The position numbers were made by a program, and so were the translations under genes. Below are positions 1-10,060 of a stretch of 64,000 nt of DNA, in pieces. The DNA comes from Isoetes taiwanensis (lineage: Eukaryota > Streptophyta > Lycopodiopsida > Isoetales > Isoetaceae). Below the pieces are notes generated by a model that worked only from the letters and a program-made list of their open reading frames with translations, did no database searches and was not told where the DNA came from. How positions within the stretch are numbered: position 1 is the stretch's first letter; every line of letters begins with the position of its first letter. The stretch spans positions 8,208,323 through 8,272,322 of the forward strand of contig JAJEKV010000060.1 in the NCBI GenBank assembly GCA_021234155.1. Reading direction: 5' to 3'.

Positions 1-147
1 TGCCCCACGGTTTTCCTAAAAACCCTTCTGGCTGGGTTTTTAATCCGCAAGAATCCACGGTTGCGTTTTTGTATTGGGTCCCCTAGGGCCCCATTGGTCT
101 CCTCGGACGGATAAAGTACCTTCCTTCCTTCCTTCCTTCCTTCCTTA
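1..147 (+). mobile_element. 3' end of a GC-rich LINE (copy A)
   Basis: This matches the last part of the LINE at 44.2-45.65 kb and ends in the same (TTCC)n tail at about 118-147. The coding part lies left of the window. The text is noisier than its counterpart near 45500-45620. Confidence 0.6.
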
Positions 148-2240
148 GCCAATACAAATATAAAAGCGGTAATATTAGCTCCTTGGGAATTGAACCCAAG
201 TATTGCCGTGAGCCTAAAAATATAAATCATACTTGGCGTCCTAGCTTGTACATCACGTCTCCATTACCGTCTTGAACCGCACTTTTTTACTGGTCATTAA
301 CATCATATATCATAAAACATAGTAGATCTTCGGGCTATAGATCATGGCATAGAAACATTCCACATGTTCAAACAAAAGTCATTGAGCTAAAAACAATATG
401 AATAACAAAAAAAAAAAAGCAACAGTTCACATTCCTCCCCCGATGGTTATGGTGGCCATTCATCTCACATTGCACTAGAGCATGTCATACACCCTCATAT
501 TTACGTGTATTAGAACTCTTGCCCCTTAGAGGAGCAACATGGATGATGATAGCTTGGCTCAAGGAGGCCCTTCTTCCATCCATCTCCATGTATATGAGCC
601 ACAACTCCAAGTTGCAATTCATATTGCATATAACATCACATAATTGGCCTATGAAAGAAGACAATCTTCCATAGGCGGTCCACACTTAGCATTTTTTCAA
701 TTTTGCTGTACACCGAATAGGTAAGCACGGATTCCGATTAACCGAGCTCGAAGGGTCATGAGGATTGGGATAAGGCAACTGCGAAAAACGGACAATATTT
801 TTCTCCAATAGAACTTTGAAACCCATCTCAAGGAAGAGCTATGAACATACTACTATATTAACCCAAATTCTTTGCACCCTTCTTACCACTCAAAAGGAAC
901 TGCATCTTAGACTAAAACTACAACAAAACATGGCGGGGAACAAGTGCAAGCTTGGGCCGGACCTCTAGCACAAAACAAACACAAAAACCTCACGGGCACC
1001 GGACAAAATGGATAAGGACTTACGGAATGACAACTCCATAAACCCCCGGGCTGGATGCCAAGATCCGCCCAAGCACAACCTCCATTGCCAAGAAAATTCC
1101 CACTTGACCCATCCGGTGAGAATCCAACGATACAAATTTGCCCTAGTTTGCAATCCCAAATACTCAATGGTTTCTTGCTAAAAAAACCATATAGAGAAAC
1201 TTCCTAACCCATATAGTTTGCAAACCATTGCAAAATGGGCGCTTTTGTCCTAGAGGCCAAGATTATTCATTAGTCTACTTCCACATATTTGGCTTTCAAT
1301 CTCTCATTGTTGTGAAGTATATTTGTTCCTTTGTGCAAACGTATATTTGTTCCTTTGTGCAAACGTCTAGAGATAAACACTAATCCTTCTTGGTTTTTCT
1401 ATTTATATAAACTATTAGATTGGTAAAGGGAAACATGGGCTTTCTAATATATACAGTCTTATTACTCTTTGGACTTGTGCCATTAACGTAACACTGAGCG
1501 CTTTTTCTTGTAGTTGCTATGAAATCAAAAGTTTTACACAAGCTTCATTCCTTGCCAAATTGTACCAGAACCCCAAGAGATATTCCTTTGAAAATGAAAA
1601 AGCTTTGTACTATTCTATTCTATTCTATTCTTTGAAAATGACATTTACCAAACAAATAAAAAGAATATTTTATTCTTGTTGGTTTCTGACATTGAATTTG
1701 ACCGTTATAGGAGCTGTTACTCCTGATATAAAATAATAATTTTTAATGTTTTATTTTTCTGAGGTTGAACGTGACAGGTATAGGCTGTTCTATTGGTCTA
1801 ATTCCAGTCACTCTTTGTGGAGATTTTTTTTTCCTAACTCAATAATTTTTTGTTTTTTTTTGCCAATGTGCCTGACTGCATGCACATTTACCGCGATGGG
1901 CAAAGCTTGGGTACGCACTGTTATGCAGCTGCTTCGTGATCGTGCTGAGGACTTTGATTTCGTCTTTAAGTAGAATCGCATATGTTTAAAAAAAGGAGGG
2001 TTACCGGATTAATTTTCAATAGTTACTTTCCTCAGCTCTGTTAATATTTTATATACTACGAAATCGTTGTTTCTGTGGCCAATTGTTTTAAATGTTTAAG
2101 CTCAAAATCCCCTTCAAATCACTTGTGCTGATGCAGTTTTGTCATGGCCATAACTTGCTGGAAAGCATATGTAGTTTTCAGACTGACAAAATATAGTTTT
2201 CTCATTACATTTTACCCGCATTTACACAATCATAAGCAGC
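148..2240. other. Non-coding stretch downstream of the B3 gene (copy A)
   Basis: AT-rich sequence with short open frames on both strands that carry no recognisable domain. It contains a (TATTC)4 microsatellite at 1611-1630. The 3'UTR of the B3 gene should lie near its right end. The matching stretch in copy B is 45650-47730. I see no gene here. Confidence 0.5.
1611..1630 (+). repeat. (TATTC)4 microsatellite
   Basis: Four perfect pentamers, repeated in copy B at 47120-47139. A similar TTCTA-type pentamer run occurs independently near 43051-43072. Confidence 0.85.
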
Positions 2241-2265
2241 TAATCCATTGCTTTCACACGTCTGG

Positions 2266-3781
2266 TCAGTTTTTCCTTGGGAGTTTGAAGAGATGAACTT
2301 TGAGAGTTCTAGGACCTAATACTTCTAACTCTAATTTATCTCCAATTTTAAGATGGTGATCTTTTTTAAAATCACTCCATCCAGCACAAAAGCCTCCTCT
2401 CCCCGTCCAACGCAACTCATGGCTGCAGCCATCTAGGCAAGAAAATGTCACATAATCACCACATTCCAGACCTGGCATGTGCTTCCTGATAAATTCTGTG
2501 CCAAAGTTCTGTTATAAAACGAAAAACAATGTTAGAAATGTTCAGAAACTTTATCATATCAAGTATGTATGACTTAGAACTTCGTCCTTGAGATGGAGAC
2601 TATTGTTACTTACAAGTTCTTTATCAAACCTATATTTTGTCACCGCCACATGAATAGATGGTTTTCTCAGATTTTTACTGTAATGTTGAGCCTCCTTATG
2701 CTTGAATGGCTTTGCAAAAAGTTCTGCAGCAGCTTTCTTCTCAGCATAGGTGTTGCATTGGTAGATATAAAAGGTGATGGAATTTTGGCCTGTTAATTCC
2801 AACAGTGCCATATCACCTAGTTTGATACCATGCATACGAGCAAATTGGCGCCAACCGATACCGAGACCTTTGTATGTAGAAGTAGATAACCACCTAATCT
2901 GTTTGCTCTTGCCACCAAAAACTGTTATGTCCACCATGCTGCCATGTTGTGCAGAAATATAGGCTGAAAACCTCCTTGGAAGCTCCTGAAAAGACCAAGT
3001 CTTTCTTAATTAACCAAGATGCATAATAAAATGGCACAAGAAAACCTACAAGATGCATAATAAAATGGCACAAAAAAACCTACACATTTGCTCTTCAGTT
3101 TGGTTGCTGTGAACTCCATGATATCACTTGGATTCTTAAGTCTTTCCTTTGCTGCTTCTATTTCGTGTCTTATTTCCTCCAGTGTTCTATCCCTGCCAAC
3201 TTTAGAGCATGGCATTTTTCTTAAAACATTCTTTTCTATATTCATAGCCACGCTGTTGGTAGAACAATCTGTATGTTTAACCTTCTTCTGAAACTTGGCA
3301 GAATCTGAAAGACGTTTGGTCTTCATCTTCTGGAGTTTGGCATCAACACTTTTGGCAGAAAACATATTCTGCATCCTTTTGGTCTCTATTATTTCAATTT
3401 CAAGCAGCAACTCAGAACATTGGAAAAGCTTGCAGAAAAGAATGTCTCCTTTTTCTATGCCATTCTCCGCTTTCAATTTCCTCCATCCATCTGCAAGGTA
3501 TATTTTGTGATGCCGTTTAATAACATAAACACTATATTGCGCACCGTTTGGGCCTTGAATAAATAGAGAGCCACTGCAGAGATGCTGCTTCACGCTGTCA
3601 AATGGAAGTTCCTACACAATTACAGAGATTTTAAGTAGCAGGTTGGCATGAAATGAAGCAGATTGGCACCAAAGGAAAGCTGAAGTATAAAAAGGATGAA
3701 ACGGGAACTCATAACTTAGATTACCAAGCAAGGTTCGGGCCCAACTGCAGCTGCAAAATGTTGTAGCATTCTTCTCGCCAT
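2266..3781 (-). CDS. B3-domain transcription factor, REM-like, four exons (copy A)
   Basis: Predicted nuclear DNA-binding protein of the plant B3 superfamily. Minus-strand exons are 3725-3781, 3084-3611, 2614-2985 and 2266-2508. All introns are phase 0, 98-113 bp long, with GT and AG ends. The coding length of 1200 nt gives 399 residues. Exon 1 encodes a 19-residue leader. Exons 2, 3 and 4 each open at the start of a B3 unit (about residues 20-90, 196-270 and 320-395). Each unit keeps the GW..F or GW.K core followed by a K.GD turn. A basic, Lys-rich linker follows the first unit. Multiple B3 units in one protein is the REM pattern. The start at 3781 is the first ATG joining in frame; an upstream exon cannot be excluded. 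CTG/CAG sites are intact, unlike the neighbouring transposons. Targets are unknown. Confidence 0.87.
3015..3082 (-). repeat. 34-bp tandem duplication containing the intron 2 splice donor
   Basis: Two adjacent near-identical 34-bp units (3015-3048 and 3049-3082) lie in intron 2 of the B3 gene. Each carries the donor-like hexamer GTAGGT on the minus strand, at 3078-3083 and 3044-3049. Using the inner donor keeps phase 0; using the outer one would add 34 nt and shift the frame. It is also present in copy B. Confidence 0.75.
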
Positions 3782-4136
3782 TTTGCCCACAATTCTAAAA
3801 CTGAAATTTTGTTTTAAATATCAAGCCGCCATCATTCTTTTCAGCATCAACACTAATTGCTATTTAAAGAGGTCGTCTTAGATTTATGATGGAAAATACT
3901 GTAAAAACAGGCCTTTGGTTTTCCTTGGCAAGGGCAAAAAAAAAGTTTTGAGAAAGTTTCACTTTTGCCCTCCCTATGAGGAAAAACAAATTTCATGACA
4001 TTTTAAAATCCTATCAATCCGAAAAGGGAAATGTTAATAAAGTATATGTTGTAAACGTGAAAATGGGATGTCTAAAATGAAATTGGTGATACACTACTTC
4101 CCTTTGCAAAAAGTCTCATATATCTTTTATAATCAA
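3782..4136. other. Upstream region of the B3 gene (copy A)
   Basis: Non-coding sequence between the B3 start codon and a Helitron end. It should hold the promoter and 5'UTR, but I see no clear TATA box or other defined element. The matching copy B stretch is 49277-49633. Confidence 0.35.
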
Positions 4137-4164
4137 CTAGAAAAAATCCCCAGCGTTGTTGGGC
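4137..4164 (-). mobile_element. Helitron 3' terminus, minus strand (copy A)
   Basis: On the minus strand a short hairpin (CCCAGC, loop GTT, GTTGGG as read on plus, one G-T wobble) is followed by an A/T spacer and terminal CTAG. The next host base is T, as expected for Helitron insertion at AT. The same layout and nearly the same letters occur at 42814-42841 beside a Helitron helicase, which supports the call. The element extends to the right; its 5' end was not found. Confidence 0.6.
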
Positions 4165-4599
4165 TTTTTGTTAGACATGAGTTCAAAATCTAATAAGCAT
4201 GGTAGATTTAAATTCACATCTAGCCAGGAAAATGTTGGGTCCATGTTAAAACCTAATAAACAAGGTGGATTTAAATTAAACACATCTAGCCATGGAAATG
4301 TTGGGTCCATGTTAAAAGAGGAATGAATATCAATACTGGCTTGAAAGAACTTATGGAATATGTGTGCCATTGATGCGCATAGATAATCAATTTTTTGTTA
4401 ACTAAAAGTTTGTAGCAAACCATTTCCTTTGTAACATTTTACATTTTTTTTTCTCACATGTATATTTTCCTCTATATTTTCTCACCAGTATAGGGACCAT
4501 CAAATGTGCACCAATTGTCTTCATCTTGCTTTAAAATGACTCTCGAATGATTCACGGTCTTTAGTCTTTACATACAATAGCATGTTTAAGGCATTTCCT

Positions 4600-4839
4600 T
4601 TAATTAACCACAAAGAAATAGCCAAAGGCTCTTAGTAATATTTCTAGACCCATGGTGTCAGCAAACATATAAAAAAAGCCGATATTTTTACGCAAAAAAA
4701 AAGCTTTAGTACTTGCACTGAAGATCACTGATGAAGAGGAGGCACTCTGGGGAATTCCAGAAGTTTCACCGGGGTAGCACATCAAAGCTTTGCCAAGTTT
4801 TCTCTTCAAGTTTTCCTTTTGCGTTAGTTTTTTACCCAA
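4600..4839 (-). other. Unidentified coding-like segment (copy A)
   Basis: The minus-strand frame starts with a Lys-rich stretch (MGKKLTQKENLKRKLGKA) followed by a Ser-rich stretch. It is repeated in copy B (50143-50340), where a homopolymer difference changes its end. It lies inside the presumed Helitron. It may be a captured exon or chance. No domain was recognised. Confidence 0.2.
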
Positions 4840-5218
4840 TCATGCACAGATTCGATGCTCTTTGTTTTTCGTAAACCACAATCACTTAATTCAAATTATA
4901 CCCAGTTGAATTTAGATAACTTGTTCAAATATAGCATGTAAATCGTACGGGGCAACCTTTTTTTTGCGAAATGTTGTAACTCTAAGGGAGAAAAGCTGAA
5001 AATACCTTGTGTTATGCAAGGATGATAACAAATCTGAAAATAGTGAAGTGTGGCCACTGCACAGGTATAATAATCAAAGGAAGATTAACATGTTAAGGTG
5101 CAGTTTGCAATATCAACTCAACAAGTAATTTCCTAAATATTGAGAGTAGTAGCAACATAACAACATTACAGTTTTAATATAACAGGTAGAAACATAATAG
5201 CATTACAATGCTCAAGTA
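4840..5218. other. Gene-free stretch left of the hAT relic (copy A)
   Basis: AT-rich, with no recognisable coding or structural feature. The copy B counterpart is 50341-50719. Confidence 0.4.
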
Positions 5219-6565
5219 TCAAATAGCCTCGTCTTCATCATTAGATGACTCGGTTGTCGCATCATTATCGGTGTCTTCCATTGCATCTGATTGTGACTCT
5301 GCTGCGGAATCCTCATTTAACAACTCATGTTCAAAGTTTTCCTCCTCATAATTCTCACTAATTAGTTCATTGTTATTATTGTCATCATCAACAAAATTCC
5401 CCGATCGATCACGGAAAGCTCTAGTTGTTATAGTTCTCCTTGTTGTGCTACGCCTTCCTCCATGACCACGTCCACGACCACGTCCACGCCTACTTGCATG
5501 CAAATCATTACTAGCTTGTGTAGCGGCTGCCCTAGATCTGCTTCTTGTAATCCGTCCAATACTCATTGCTGCTGCATCCATAAAATAAGCTTGAGCTACT
5601 TGTGCATCAATATCAACTGCTTATGCGCGTAATTCGGTCTTTTCAATATCAATGTCATCCGGATTAACCTATTAAAAGTAAAAATATTTCAGCTAGCCAT
5701 GGACCATCAACGATTATTTCTACACCCGGTAGAATCAATTGATTTCAGATACATAGTTCCATAACAACAAGATACCAAAATGTTTACCAGCCCACGTTTG
5801 CTTGTGTCCACCCATCCGTCCGAAAGGATTGTAACACCATATTTTGGCAAGTGCTTTGACATTTTGAACTTTGTGTTCCACATTTAAAAATTCCTTTATG
5901 CAAAATATTTTCCTCTCAAATCATGATAAAAATACCACTATATTTCTCCCCTATTTCGAAAAAAGCATTTGCCAACATGTTTCTCCAACAAGACATCCTC
6001 AAAAGATTGAATGAGAGATTAGCTTCAACGATGCACCTTACCATCATAGAGTTTGCATTCTCTTTCTTGATCATAATGGCGTTTGGCCTTGATCCCTTCT
6101 TGAATGTGCTTTGGTGAGACCCAACTTCATAGGTTGTGGAATGGAAAACTCATGAGAAGTGGCTGCACTAGATGAGGCCCGTGGCTGAAATCCAATACCG
6201 GTGAGACGAATCCACCAGGTCCAACACCATCAATAACATCCTCATCATCGTCATTAATAGGAATGTTCTCCAAGCTTCTCTAGAATGCTTGCTTCTCGAA
6301 CCCAAACCTCCACCGCTAATTCATGTAATGCGGCATAGGCTTACTGGGTTACTTGTGTGCATGCTTCTATGCCATAACGGATATTCCACCAAGGTGAGCT
6401 ACAAGGCGTGTTCTTGTGCCCCGCAATGTTCATCCACGGAGAATATGCAATCCCAAGTATAAACTCGGATGAATTTGTATTTTTTCTTATTCTTGGTGTA
6501 CTTATCCCATATCGTACGTTTTTTCGAGCCATGAATACTCGCCCTTCACCGTAACACGCATGCAA
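5219..6565 (-). pseudogene. hAT transposase deletion relic (copy A)
   Basis: Minus-strand remains of a plant hAT transposase. From the N-terminus they are: a BED zinc-finger region (about 6340-6540), a linker (about 5920-6330), the start of a DUF659-type segment with a SDGW motif (about 5800-5880), then directly an Arg-Gly-rich and acidic tail (5219-5581). The RNase H-like catalytic core and hATC dimerisation domain are absent, so it cannot act as a transposase. The N-terminal half is more broken here than in copy B, mainly at places where copy B reads CTG or CAG. It could be a non-autonomous element's internal relic or a gene derived from one. Confidence 0.7.
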
Positions 6566-7380
6566 TATTCTGCTATAATATAATGAAAATCAACGAGCGA
6601 TAACCGCAATAAATTAAATATTGCATAGATATAACATAAAACAAGGGTTACTCAAAAGGTTTATGAAAGACAATTTTTTGAGCATATCATTAATTGAAAT
6701 TGTTTACCTCTGAATGCATAAATAAATGAAGACGATCTTGGAGGAAAACTTACAAATGAATCTGCTTTAGGAGTTACAAATGAATCGAAAACTTACAAAG
6801 GAAGGAAACTTACAAAGGAAGGCTGATTTACGCTTCTAGTATCAAGCTTTTAGAAATGAACGGGTCCGTTACTTGCTTTCATGTGTGTAAATGGTGGTGG
6901 TCTTGGTCGGAGGGAACGAGGTCGATTCATATGCCCATCTGTTCTAAAATTTGAAATCGATTCTAGGCGATCCATCATTTTGTGATTTACCTTAGTTAAC
7001 TCCAGTAGAGCCTAATGTGGCATTACAAGTCTCAGAAGACTCCCGGATATGCAAAATTGGCAGCCATGGCGCCATGCCTTCAATGGCCAACCCTAACGTG
7101 AGAAAAATGAGGGAAAAAATGGAGGTAAAAAAAATGACCTATGTAAATTCGTAGCGTCGTTTTAGCAAACGTACGGGATTTTTATAAAGGTTTTTAAGAA
7201 TAAGAAACACGATTTTTAACCACCTTGGGACAACCAAAATATTGAAGGCATGAATGACCTGGTGACAAAGCAAGTACTTGAGCAAATTTGAATGAAGTTA
7301 GTACCCTTTTCATGCTCAATTGGATGGGATGTCCTTGTTCTCGGTTCGCGAGTCAAGAACCTCGCGAACATTACTAATTG
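6566..7380. other. Gene-free stretch between hAT relic and L1 insertion (copy A)
   Basis: AT-rich with no gene recognised. It includes the counterpart of a 9-bp-arm palindrome that is perfect in copy B (52659-52679) and degraded here near 7155-7178. Exact hAT terminal repeats were not identified. Confidence 0.4.
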
Positions 7381-7543
7381 TTGTCGTTTATTATTTCAGG
7401 GGATTTAGTTTAGTGGGGCGTGGTTCACCATCATCAGAGTCACACTCGAGAGGCTCTTGAACATTGCTCGCCTTCCCGTTTCCACTCCATAAGGATTCTT
7501 TGCACAATAAGATTTAGTTACAAGTCAAGAAGCAGGTGCATAA

Positions 7544-8110
7544 AATGGATAATCCATAAAATGGATAACAGGTTAGTCCATAAAATGGATAATCGGATTT
7601 CAGAGCTCTGCCCTTTATGCCGGCAAAGGGTTGAGAGTATTGAGCATTGTTTTTTCTTGTGTGAGAGGCTTCGGCAGGCATGGTCTTGGTTGTTGACCCT
7701 TTTTTGGCGTCTCGATCTAGCCAGCAAATTTTGCTTGCTATCTATCCCCGATGCTTGGCCCAAACAACGGAAACGAGCTTTTCATCATCTCGCATGCGGT
7801 GGCTTTTATGGTCAATCTGAAGAGAAGGAGGTTGTTTATCTTTAAGGGCATAGATAATGCGGATGAGGTTGTTCTTGATGGGCGCAAGATAAAATTGTTA
7901 TGGCTTACAATTGTTCTTCTCTTGATCAAGAGAAGAAAGTCTGATCCGGCATACTTACCTTGATTCATTCTTTTGCATAGGCGGTGGTTGTGCTTTCCGT
8001 TGGATCGGTTTGTCCAATCGGGTTATAATCCTGTCTTTTTGCATTTATGTTGTTCTGGTTTCTAGTTGGTGAATAAAGCTTGACGTCCTTCAAAAAAAAA
8101 AAAAAAAAAA
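7544..8110 (+). mobile_element. 5'-truncated L1 LINE tail with target-site duplication (copy A)
   Basis: The insert is bounded by a perfect 10-bp direct repeat AGGTGCATAA at 7534-7543 and 8111-8120, and ends in a poly(A) run. These are hallmarks of target-primed reverse transcription. It encodes only the C-terminal zf-RVT zinc-binding domain of a plant L1 ORF2. A CPLC pair is followed by an EHCFFLC motif, about 7605-7660. The 5' junction carries three copies of a CATAAAATGGATAA-like unit. It is inactive because of 5' truncation. Confidence 0.87.
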
Positions 8111-8258
8111 AGGTGCATAACAAGATTTTGGTGCAAATAAAGCGCAACATCACGATCAGATTCAGGTGCAAAATAAAGCAGGAAAAAAAATAAAAATCCC
8201 AACTTTGAATCCCGAACAGAAAATCTACTAGGAGCTAAACTCAAATCGGGATCCAGAG

Positions 8259-8710
8259 ATGCCTATAAAACTTGCAATATTTGATGTCAATGGAGTTCTA
8301 GCTATGGTGTACCAAGATGATGATGTCCCTGCGCTCATTATGGTGACAAAAACATGGATTAAGCTAGCTTATCCTCGGTCCCAAGTGAAAGCTATTATTT
8401 ATTGGTGCATTGATCGAGGTTTGAAGTGGCCATCTAAAGTTCGATGGCAAAGAGAATATTGTGAATGCGCTCTCTGTACTTGGGTTGCTGGCTTTGAGGT
8501 TTAAGTTTATGGAGCAATGAAAGATGTGACCACATGAAAGATCTTGATTCGACCATCACAAAAGGCAAAGCTATTGTGATGAAGAAGCTCGAAAGAGTTT
8601 ATGAACTGTACTAAGAATTCAACAAGCACAACACTATTATCATAGATGTCAGCTCCTACAAGTGTTATCGCAAGTCGAATAATACGAGGTTCATGACAAA
8701 TTATTGCTAA
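8259..8710 (+). pseudogene. FCP1/HAD-like phosphatase relic (copy A)
   Basis: This open frame opens with a hydrophobic strand and the motif DVNGVL, the plant variant of the HAD/FCP1 nucleophile motif with N in place of the second Asp. After a break near 8500 the same family continues. A segment about KDLD..TKGKAIVMKKLE leads to FNKHNTIIIDVSSYK, which resembles the conserved C-terminal part of FCP1/NIF-like domains where DDSPYK is usual. An in-frame TAA interrupts it before EFNKHN in both copies. At about 150 residues it is shorter than a full protein. The changed second motif and the shared stop suggest a decayed gene copy. The start at 8259 is the first ATG. Confidence 0.55.
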
Positions 8711-8986
8711 AACCTATTCATCTGATGAGTTTAAAGTAGATAAATGGTTAACTTATGCTCTGGTTCCCGTGTTCGCTGTCCCTGTTTTCGATTCTTGTGG
8801 TAGATGTACTACTGAACTATGCGAAGCACAAGGAGGTTGATGACATGACAACAAAAGGGTCAATTATCGACGTCTGGCCACGTGACCCAGACGTGACCTA
8901 GACATCGCTAGAGACACGCCGCATGCGACACAGCGAGACGTGATACAGAGGTGACCTAGATGTCCAGCAGACGTGACCGTGTGACA

Positions 8987-9040
8987 TTGTTTATAAATAT
9001 ATATAAACAAGAAATTTAATGCGTCCTACGGCGCATTGTT
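8987..9040. repeat. Two adjacent hairpin palindromes (copy A)
   Basis: The first is a 24-bp palindrome with arms TTGTTTATA and TATAAACAA. Shortly after lies an AATGCGCC..GGCGCATT hairpin with a CTAC loop; it is perfect in copy B (54512-54531) and has one mismatch here. Their function is unknown. Confidence 0.6.
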
Positions 9041-9079
9041 TCAGTTTTAGCATGTTCTTACGGTGACCAACGATTCTAC

Positions 9080-9650
9080 TGAGATTCTCTTGTGATTCCT
9101 CTATATTCTTCAACATTCTATGTATTATATTTAGCATTCATGAAGATTCCCCTAGGTTCTCTTAGAAATTTCTATTTTGATTGAGGTGCTTACCCATGAG
9201 CATTTAAAACCTTCTAAAATAATCTATTTTGGATCTGTGCAACATTTTTAAAATATTTTCTATTTTTAGACTGAGGTGCTTGCCCTGAGCATCTAGAATA
9301 TTTTTTTTTTCAAGATTTATATTGTACACCTTTATTATGAAACATTTTAGAACATTCTATTGTCGCTCTTTGCAAAATCTTAAAAAAACTCTAAGATTTA
9401 TCAAGATTTTCTTAAATTCCCTTAGATATTATGAAGATTCCCTTAGATTCAATTAGATTTTAAGAGATTCCGTTAGACTTGTATATTTTCCTAGACTCTC
9501 TTACAATTTATGAGATTTCCTTATATTCCCTTTAATTTTCCTGGATTCCCTTACATTCTAGAAATTTCTAGAACATTTTACAACTTTCTGGAATATTTTG
9601 AAACTTTCAAAACATCCTAGAATATTATAGTCTATTTTATCTTAATTAGA
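9080..9650. repeat. Degenerate AT-rich repeat field (copy A)
   Basis: Many imperfect repeats of units such as AGATTCCCTTA, ATTTTAGAACATTCTA and GAGGTGCTTGCCC, without a fixed period. No coding capacity. The copy B counterpart is about 54570-55130. Confidence 0.55.
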
Positions 9651-9708
9651 ACATTACCCTTAAGTATATTTGAAACATAAATTCTTCATAGAATTAATGC
9701 TTGGTCTA

Positions 9709-9775
9709 GTGGTTAGAGTGGGGGGTTTGGGAGGTTGAGGACCAGGGTTCGAATCCCCCCAATAACATAAAAAAT
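9709..9775 (+). mobile_element. tRNA-derived SINE head (copy A)
   Basis: It has an A-box-like TGGTCTAGTGGTTAGAG and a B box GGTTCGAATCC about 28 bp later. No acceptor stem can pair, so it is not a tRNA gene but resembles the pol III promoter of a SINE. The matching B box in copy B reads GGGTTGAATCCCC, with the preceding CAG shortened. Confidence 0.55.
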
Positions 9776-9859
9776 TTTAAAAGCCTTTCCTTAAGGAACG
9801 AGCATTCAATATGAGCCTTAGGATCTTAGACTCGATCAACGATCAAGATCTCACCATAT

Positions 9860-10060
9860 GAAAGCAATATGAGCCGTAGGATCTATTACATATAATTCCC
9901 AAAGCCACGTGGACCGTAGGATGTGTCCCCTCAATCTGGACCGTAGGAGCATGGTACACCTATTATATGTAAACTCCCTGGCCATCTGGGCCGTAGGATA
10001 CGTCCCAAACCCACGTGAGCCGTCGGATCTCAAACGGACGGTCGGATAAGCACGAAACAT
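9860..10060. repeat. Interspersed CCGTAGGAT motif cluster (copy A)
   Basis: The motif (A/G)CCGTAGGAT or a close variant occurs about six times in 200 bp, interleaved with short AT-rich spacers. This is typical of a repeat element end or LTR. The copy B version (55360-55560) is degraded. Confidence 0.5.

Noticed and set aside
1500-1720. Nucleoside-kinase-like fragment (AKLYQNPKRYSFE)
   Set aside because: A short resemblance only, next to a microsatellite, with no further motif of the family.
9709-9775. tRNA gene
   Set aside because: Box A and box B are present but the ends cannot form an acceptor stem and no anticodon arm is evident; SINE-like instead.
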